Shown here piece by piece: positions 57,732 through 64,000 of a DNA stretch of 64,000 bases. The number at the start of each line of letters is the position of its first letter. Position 1 is the first letter of the stretch. The notes beneath the pieces were generated by a model. That model saw only the letters and a program-made list of their open reading frames with translations. It was not told the origin of the DNA and made no database searches. Source of the stretch: Malania oleifera (taxonomy: Eukaryota > Streptophyta > Magnoliopsida > Santalales > Ximeniaceae); assembly GCF_029873635.1 (NCBI RefSeq), contig NC_080422.1, positions 16,646,049 through 16,710,048 on the forward strand, given 5' to 3'. Position numbers and translations under genes: made by a program.

Positions 57732-59824
57732 GTGAGGTGAAATTTGGCATATAAGGCCGGAATGTCTGGAGTGGAAGAAAGGGAATTCTGAAAATCAGTA
57801 AGGCTCGTCAAAATCTGCGTATGTAGTGGAAGGAGATTTAGAATGCAATGATGGAAATATGTTGTGTATTTCTTCGGGTTCAGAGTGCCTCACAGAAGAC
57901 TCTTGGATTCTAGATACCTGATGCTCTTATCATATGACAACAAACAGAAAATGATTTGACACCTACAGGTTAGTCAATACTGGTTGTGTTTTAATGGGAA
58001 ATATTATTTCATGCAAAATACTTGGCATTGGAGATGTAAAAATAAAAATGTATGATGGTGTTGTAAGAACTATATATGATGTAAGGCATGTGAAAGGTCT
58101 AGGAAAGAATGTTATTTCATTGGGTATTTTAAATTGTAACGAGTATAGTTACAAGTCTGAAAAAAGAGAAATGAAGGTGTGTGAAGGCGATTTGATAGTG
58201 ATGAAAGGAAAAAAGATAAAGGGAAATATCTATGTACTGCAGGGTGTTATGGTTGTAGGTGGAGATGCAGTCATTGAATATGAATCAGTTACTTCGTGGT
58301 ATATGCAGTTGAAGCATATGGGTGACTACATATATTCATATGTTTGGAAACCGATGATGATAGCATCAAAGGAGAGACATATGTATTTTGTAAGTTTATC
58401 ACGAAGGGTCTTGGTGTACTTCATGCAGTGGTTGAGGTGGAGAACTAGATCGGGAGAGAAAACCTTATGTCAAACATAAGGGATTGAGTACGCTGGATTT
58501 GTTCAAGAAGTTTTGTGAGCAGGCAAGTTATATGCAGGGCTTGCAGGGTACTTCTTGGTGAAATTAGTGAGTATGGTGTATTTCTTGAGTAATTGATTAC
58601 CAAAGGTATCGCTAGATGGAAAAGTTGCAAGTGAATTGTGCACATGTTTTTGCTGTAGACTACTCAATTGTGAGTGGATGTCCACTGGCGCACTATTCTA
58701 GTGATGAAAGATTTAGGCTTGGTGTTTTGTTCAGACAGTACCTCTTTCTTTATTCACTAAGAAAGGAGGGTGCAAGCTGGGTGATCCTGTGGAAAACAAA
58801 GGGGTGATCGAGGACATGACTTTTTGTTGATAAAGTCAAGGGGAAGTGTACTCAGGTAAAGGAAGAGAAACAGAAATGCCAGAAAATTGTAGCAGCAACA
58901 ATCATGTTATTCACGTGGAGTTAGGGACCCAAGGTAGAAATATAGGGAGTTTTAACTTAGGTTAACAATATCATGGATTAAATGAGCTTGTGATGTAAAT
59001 GGAGCAACAGACTCAGGGCAGAGATGGCATTGATCATATTGCAGGGAGTTTCAGCTCGGGAGATCAGCAGAATCACTGTAAGCTCATGTGCACTATGAGA
59101 CCACTACTCAGGTGTGTGAGGTGGTGAGGCTTCCAATATGGAAGAGGGTGATAAGATGTAGTGGAGTGATATATTTGTTGTGTATGAATGACATGTTATT
59201 GGATGGAAATGTTTTAATTGAGGCTTTAATCAGTTGGAAACTACGATGAAAGGTTTTGACATGAATATGTTGGGTAGGGCCAAGATGGGTCTTGGTTTGT
59301 TGATTCACATGGACAAAATTGCAGGGAGATTGGTATTATCTCAGGGTGGTTTTGTGGACGGAACCGTAGGGAGACTTCGTTTGTCGTCTCAAGGGGGTTC
59401 TGTGGAGAATCATTGTGAAATGTCTACCGCTCGGTACCCAAGGACGGGCTGTGATGTCCGGAATATGTCAAAGCTCCTCCATGATTGTGTAAATGGGGTG
59501 TTTTACTATGCAACTGAGTGGACCGTTAGTTGTGAGATTTTTTGAAGACTATGCAGGGGGCTTTGGTGATATAAGGCTTGCAGCAGTGTTTGTTTATTAT
59601 TGTGGGAAGGCTTTTTTGGAAGCCTAGGGTAAAGTCTTCAGGTGATGAATCTACAACTACATCGGGATTGATGGTAGAAGCTGAAGCTGCCATCGGTAAG
59701 TTCAAGCGGTATTGCTTGGACTTGGTATTTGTATCCAAGTCTCAGAAGGGGGACATAAAGGTGGAGCAGTTCATATGTTTTTCAGTATTCTCCTAAGAGG
59801 GCATATAATCACTAAGGTGGAGAT
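57732..59824 (+). pseudogene. Decayed protease, integrase and RT/RNase H scraps (element C)
   Basis: The protease motif degenerates to SWILDT plus a stop (about 57902-57922). 57994-58479 gives GNIISCKILGIGDVKIKMYD and VRHVKGLGKNVISLGILNCN, then collapses into integrase scraps (YIYSYVWKP; LSTLDLFKKFCEQASYMQ near 58490). From about 58800 to 59700 only isolated phrases recall RT/RNase H (GCDVRNMSKL near 59450, EAEAAIGKFKRYCLDLVFVS near 59680). Large deletions are implied. Confidence 0.7.
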
Positions 59825-59925
59825 TGTTGTTTATGGTGTGATTCTTATACTTGGAGTTTCATCAAGGGAAGGAAGAAGAACGTGGAGGGGCTGCACAGCA
59901 GGCACTCATTGATGAGTGCCCTGAG
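59825..59925 (+). repeat. Start of the 3' LTR of element C
   Basis: 101 bp matching 56456-56567 (TGTTGTTTATGGTGTGA, CTTATACTTGGAGTTTCAT, GGAAGGAAGAAGAAC), cut at CCTGAG by the element at 59926. The remaining LTR should lie beyond the window. Confidence 0.88.
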
Positions 59926-60155
59926 TGTTAGAGCTGGAGCTAGAAGATAGCCAGGAGACAGCTGGAGACTCGTTGCAAGCTAGGAGCTGAGTCAGAAACG
60001 CGGTGGAATTTATCTCTCCATTATAACTTTCATTTGTAATTGATTTTATTTAATTATGATTTAAATTCCAAGCCCTATAAATAGAGGGCTGTGGAAGATG
60101 TAATTGTGTGTGCAGAAGTGTGAGAAGCTCAGAGAGAGCAGAGAGGAAGAAGGGA

Positions 60156-60214
<59 letters not shown>

Positions 60215-60334
60215 GTAATATTTTCCAAAGATAGTGAATACTTGGTGTGTGCTCTATTGACGTAGGTTGTTATTAAATGAACCACGTTAAATCTTTGGTG
60301 TCATTTTGATCTGGATGCCCACAGGTTCCAAACA
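59926..60334 (+). repeat. 5' LTR of element D
   Basis: 409 bp. The CCCTATAAATAGAGGG box at about 60074-60089 is a clear TATA region. A (GA)n tract at about 60160-60211 lies downstream, in the probable transcribed leader. The reverse complement matches the LTRs at 14970 and 18006. Confidence 0.88.
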
Positions 60335-60349
60335 AGTGGTATTAGAGCC

Positions 60350-61023
60350 AAGTTGGAGCAGAAAAGTCAGATCGAAAGTGATTCTAAAATCAGAGCTCTG
60401 TCCAGTAGATTGAAACCAAGTTTTGAGGCCACCATCGCATTTAGCTCGCCGAGACGAAGAGAACCGTGCAAGCCAAAACTCAAATCGAGTTTAAACGAAC
60501 CTTCACGCACCAACACGCGCCCCGCCGGAGCAGGACGCTTCGACACGTTCCGGTAACACGCAGGCGACCAGGCTCTCACGCGTTGCACACGTCATCCTCG
60601 CCCGATCCGCCTCGACCCGACCTAAAACCTGACTCATACCGGATCAACCCAAGATCTGGTTCCTGACCCAAGTTTGACCTCCGCCTCAGCGCCACGGCTT
60701 CTGCCACGTTATTAGTGGGCCCCACCCCTTGCCACGCCATCAGTGGGCTCCACCCCTGTCACATCATCTATGGGCCTACCCATGACACGCCATTAGTGGG
60801 CCCACCTCTGCCACAGCAGCAGGTGCCACGTCAGCAAGTTTGACGAGGTTTGGCCAAACTTTGACTGAACTTTTCAGAGTCTTTTTGGGTCCGTTTTTCA
60901 AGTGACTTGAATCATTTCTAGGGTTTTTGATCATTCTAGATCCAACCACACTATCTATTTGAGCTAATTCCATCTCTAGATCAGTGATACAAGATATCAA
61001 ATGAAAAGAGCTCAAAACTTGAA
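60350..61023 (+). other. GC-rich leader of element D with short tandem repeats
   Basis: Between primer-binding site and gag. Four degenerate copies of a unit like CCACGCCATYAGTGGGCCCA lie at about 60703-60815. No recognisable coding domain. Confidence 0.6.
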
Positions 61024-61790
61024 ATGTTCAACGGAAACAATTTCGGTTTCTAGAAGATGCAAATAAAATATTATTTGTTTGGGAAGGAATTGCACTTACC
61101 ATTGAAGGGTAAGCCAATATCCATAAACGAGAACGAGTGGGAGTTGCTTGATCGAAAAGCCCTCAGAGCCATCAGAATGACGTTGTCAAAATCTGTGGCG
61201 TTCAATATCAAGAATATAACATCCACCAAGTCTCTAATGGATGCACTCTCTAATATGTTCGAGCAGTCTTCAGCTGAAAACAAGGTACATCTCATGAAAA
61301 GACTATTTACGATGAACATGTCTGCAGGTGAGAGTTTTAGCAGGCATTTGAATAACTTCAATGAGTTTTCTGATCAACTCGCCTCAGTCGGGATAACGTT
61401 TGATAATGAGATTCGGGCCCTACTGATTCTCAGTTAGTTATCTGAAAGTTAGAATGGTGTCGTTACTGCCATCAGTAGCTCTGCAGGAAAATCAAAGCTT
61501 GTATACAATGAGGTCGTCAGCATGATTTGGACGGAGGAAATAAGAATGCAGTCGAACCATGGCACCACTTCAAGTTCAGCCTTGAATATGGAGAGTTGAG
61601 GCAGAGGAAACAGGAATGGATGATCAAATAACCGCGGCAGATCTAGGCCCAGATGGTCTAAATCTAGAAATGCCAGAGGTACGTAGGACATAGGTTCCTA
61701 GAGCACAAAAGTTATTGAGTGCTGGAACTATGGAAAGACTGGTCATTACAAGAACCAGTGTAGAAGTCAAAAGAAAGAGTACGAGATGAG
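61024..61790 (+). pseudogene. Copia gag (element D)
   Basis: The ATG at 61024 starts MFNGNNFGF, then TAG, then MQIKYYLFGKELHLPLKG, SINENEWELLDRKALRAIRM and MSAGESFSRHLNNFNEFSDQ. A second TAG is at 61435-61437 (family text LSQLP), and a TGA at about 61597 in the Arg/Gly-rich region. The zinc knuckle reads CWNYGKTGHYKNQC, so its second Cys is Tyr. A UBN2-type gag, not translatable as a whole. Confidence 0.85.
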
Positions 61791-63110
61791 GGCAAAGACG
61801 GAAGCAAATATTGCTTCCGAAAATGATGAGATGTTGATATGCTCTTTGGAGAGCAAGTAGGAGTCTTGGGTGTTAGACTCCGGAGCTTCATTCCATGCCA
61901 CTTGCAGCAGAGATTGCTTAGAGGGATATACATAAGGTAATTTCAGTAAAGTTTGTTTGGGCAATGATCAACCGTGCAACATTGCCGGTAAGGGGACTGT
62001 AAAGATCAAAATGAATGGGTCAGTATGGAAACTGAGAGATGTCAGGTATATTCCATACCTGAGGAAGAATTTGATCTCAGTCGGTCAATTGGCAGATGAA
62101 GGCTATAGCACATCTTTCATGGGTGATGAATGGAAGATTTCGAAGGGTGCATTGACAATTGCTCGAGGTAAGAAAAGTGGTACTCTTTATGTAACTCTTG
62201 ATACATGTATGTCTATTACAGTTGCTACAGGAAATGATGATAGCAACTTATGGCATCAACGACTCGGACACCTGAGTGAGAAGGGCTCAAGGTAATGCAC
62301 TCAAAGGGTAAGTTGAGTGATTTACAGTCGGTGCAGATTTACACATGTGAGGATTGCATATTTGGGAAACAAAAAAGAGTCAATTTCCAGACAAATATCA
62401 GTACCCCGAAGAAAGAGAGACTTGAGCTAGTCCATTCAAATGTGTGGAGACCAACAACCATTTGGTCTACAAGAGGAAAGCATTACTTCGTTACATTTAT
62501 TGATGATCATTCACGAAAGGTATGAGTTTACTTCCTGAAGTATAAATCTGATGTTTTTGATGCTTTTAGAATTTGGAAAGTGATGGTAGAAAATGAAACT
62601 GGTTTGAAAATCAAAAAGCTGAGAACAGATAACGGTGGAGAGTATGTTGACACTGAATTCAAGAAATTCTGCTATGAACATGGTATCAGAATGGAAAGAA
62701 CTGTGTCAGGTATGCCTCAACACAACGGCGTAGCAGAGTAGATGAATCAAACGTTGACAAAAAAAGCCAGAAGCATGCGTATGCAGTCAGGCCTGCCAAA
62801 GATGTTTTGGGCAGATGCAGTCAACACAGCAACTTATTTGATCAATAGAAGTCCTTTAGTACCATTGGACTACAGTCTACCTGAAGAAGTTTGGAGTAAC
62901 AAAGAGGTAAGACTTTCACATTTGAAAGTTTTTGATTGTGTCGTATATGTACATGATCATGTTAGGAATAAGTTGGATCCAAAATCCCAGAAATGCACTT
63001 TCATCTGTTATGGTGGAGATGAATTTGGATATCGCATTTGGGATGATGAAAACAAAAAGGTGATCAGAAGCATATATGTGATTTTTGATGAAAATGATGT
63101 GCAAGGATAG
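61791..63110 (+). pseudogene. Copia protease and integrase (element D)
   Basis: Protease SWVLDSGASFHATCSRDCL (about 61862-61920) keeps the DSG active site. Pre-integrase: LWHQRLGHLSEKG, then a one-base deletion near 62285, then CEDCIFGKQKR. Integrase core: LVHSNVWRPTTIWSTRGKHY, with Asn where the first catalytic Asp is expected; KLRTDNGGEYVDTEFKKFC (second Asp kept); and GVAE (62729-62738) before TAG at 62739. Stops are at 61858, 62523, 62739 and 63108. The C-terminal part is KVFDCVVYVHDHVRNKLDPK. Confidence 0.87.
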
Positions 63111-64000
63111 AAACACAAACGGGTCTACAGAGTCTGAAACAATCTTTGTAGATGTGGATGATGCTTTTAAAGGTGTAAGGACATGTCAGCAGAACACAGA
63201 GAATCCTCAGCAGCCTACTGAGATTTCTCAGGCAGAGGAACATGTGGAGCAGATTGTTACACCACCACCTCCTACTCCAACACCAGAGATTAGGAGATCT
63301 TCTCGGTAGTACATACCAAACAGGAGGTATGTGAACCATTTACTTCTTACAGATGGAGGAGAATCTGAATGCTATGTTGAAGCATGTCAAGCAGGAGATG
63401 TGAGTGAGTGGGAGCTTGCAATTAAAGACTAGATGAAGTCTCTTAACTCCAACAAAACATGGGAACTAGCTAAGTTGCCCAAAGGTAAGAAGGCTCTTCA
63501 AAACAAATGGGTTTATAGAATCAAAGAGGAGTATGATGGCTCTAGGAGGTACAAGGCTCGGTTGGTAGTTAAAGGCTTCGAGCAGAAGAAAGGAATTGAC
63601 TATACAGACATTTTTATACCAGTTGTGAAGCTGACAACCATCAGATCTGTTCTAAGTATTTTTGTCTCAGAGGGTTTACATCTTGAACAGTTAGACGTGA
63701 AGACAACATTTCTTCACGGTGATCTTGATGAGGAAATCTATATGCAATAGTCAGAAGGTTTCTTAGAAAAACGCAAAGAGAATCTTGTATGCAAATTGAA
63801 AAAAAGTTTGTATGGTCTCAAACAAGCTCTTAGACAGGGGTACAAGAAATTCGACAGCTGTATGCAAAGGAACAATTTTTCAGAAATGTAATGCCGACCA
63901 CTGCTGCTACTTCAAAAGGTATCGTGTTAGTTATATTATTCTACTGTTATATATCGATGATATGCTAGTCGTAGGATCAGATATAGAAGAGATCAATAAA
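63111..64000 (+). pseudogene. Copia reverse transcriptase, 5' part (element D)
   Basis: Linker RRSSR at 63295-63306, then TAG. RT begins MKSLNSNKTWELAKLPKGKK and ALQNKWVYRIKEEYDGSRR (63433-63560), then RLVVKGFEQKKGIDYTDIF and EQLDVKTTFLHGDLDEEIYM, followed by TAG at 63748. After a frameshift near 63885 the text is CNADHCCYFKRYRVSYIILL and LYIDDMLVVGSDIEEINK, holding the catalytic Asp pair. The window ends inside this domain. Confidence 0.87.

Larger units (their letters stand above)
56456..59925 (+). mobile_element. Copia element C, interrupted in its 3' LTR
   Basis: 5' LTR 56456-57010 (TGTTGTTTATGG to CACAACA, 555 bp), primer-binding site TGGTATCAGAGC (57014-57025), gag (57036-57731), decayed pol text, purine tract AAGGTGGAGAT (59814-59824), then the first 101 bp of the 3' LTR (59825-59925). 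The LTR breaks off at CCTGAG because another Copia element starts at 59926. In the 5' LTR the same point (about 56567) continues with CTCATCGACAAG. Confidence 0.9.
59926..64000 (+). mobile_element. Copia element D, runs off the window end
   Basis: 5' LTR 59926-60334 (TGTTAGAGC to CCAAACA, 409 bp), primer-binding site TGGTATTAGAGCC (60337-60349; one transition from the usual TGGTATCAGAGCC), GC-rich leader, gag, protease, integrase and RT up to the YIDDM catalytic box at the window edge. It belongs to the same family as 14970-18397, which is in opposite orientation and deleted. It is inserted in the 3' LTR of element C; the left target half should be CTGAG (59921-59925). Confidence 0.92.

Overview
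This is a stretch of a flowering-plant (eudicot) nuclear chromosome. It is AT-rich, its genes are split by GT..AG introns, and it is crowded with plant-type LTR retrotransposons whose primer-binding sites match initiator tRNA-Met. I could rebuild two host genes exon by exon. One is a minus-strand gene for translation initiation factor eIF3 subunit f (2280-12787, six coding exons, 285 aa). The other is a plus-strand auxin-response repressor of the Aux/IAA family (21092-23797, three coding exons, 190 aa). Both reading frames are intact across every join. I see no prokaryotic gene, CRISPR array, rRNA gene or true tRNA gene.

Layout. 1-2.2 kb: intergenic, with SINE pieces, a small inverted-repeat element (MITE) and a tandem duplication. 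2.3-12.8 kb: EIF3F, whose first two introns are unusually long (5.3 and 3.1 kb). Intron 1 holds two LINE fragments, one with a MITE nested in it. 12.9-14.9 kb: a hAT-like MITE with an 8-bp target duplication, plus a truncated relative. 14970-18397: an internally deleted Copia element (minus) with a perfect target duplication. 18.4-21 kb: AT-rich intergenic DNA with duplicated blocks, then the IAA promoter. 21-23.8 kb: the IAA gene. 24.2-27.9 kb: a tandem duplication, one copy of which was hit by a 2.07-kb Gypsy solo LTR. 28.1-31.6 kb: a Gypsy remnant with only gag and a 3' LTR. 31.6-34.4 kb: an old Copia 3' half. 35.0-37.5 kb: a decayed hAT transposon with a snap-back element inside. 40.2-50.5 kb: at least three Copia fragments and a Gypsy LTR piece in mixed orientation. 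50.7-56.4 kb: a LINE tail, an LTR-like promoter region, a MITE and unassigned DNA. 56456-64000: a Copia element whose 3' LTR is interrupted by another Copia element that runs off the window end inside reverse transcriptase.

No new multi-gene system is visible. The most unusual signal is that LTRs from both Gypsy and Copia elements carry clusters of GTCGAC-centred palindromes, in the better-preserved LTRs upstream of a TATA-like box. Other points of interest are a readable empty-site copy for the solo LTR, a premature stop shared by two related Copia copies, and a decay pattern rich in CAG-to-TAG changes that fits loss of methylated cytosine. Identities were assigned by reading translations and recalling family motifs; no database search was run.
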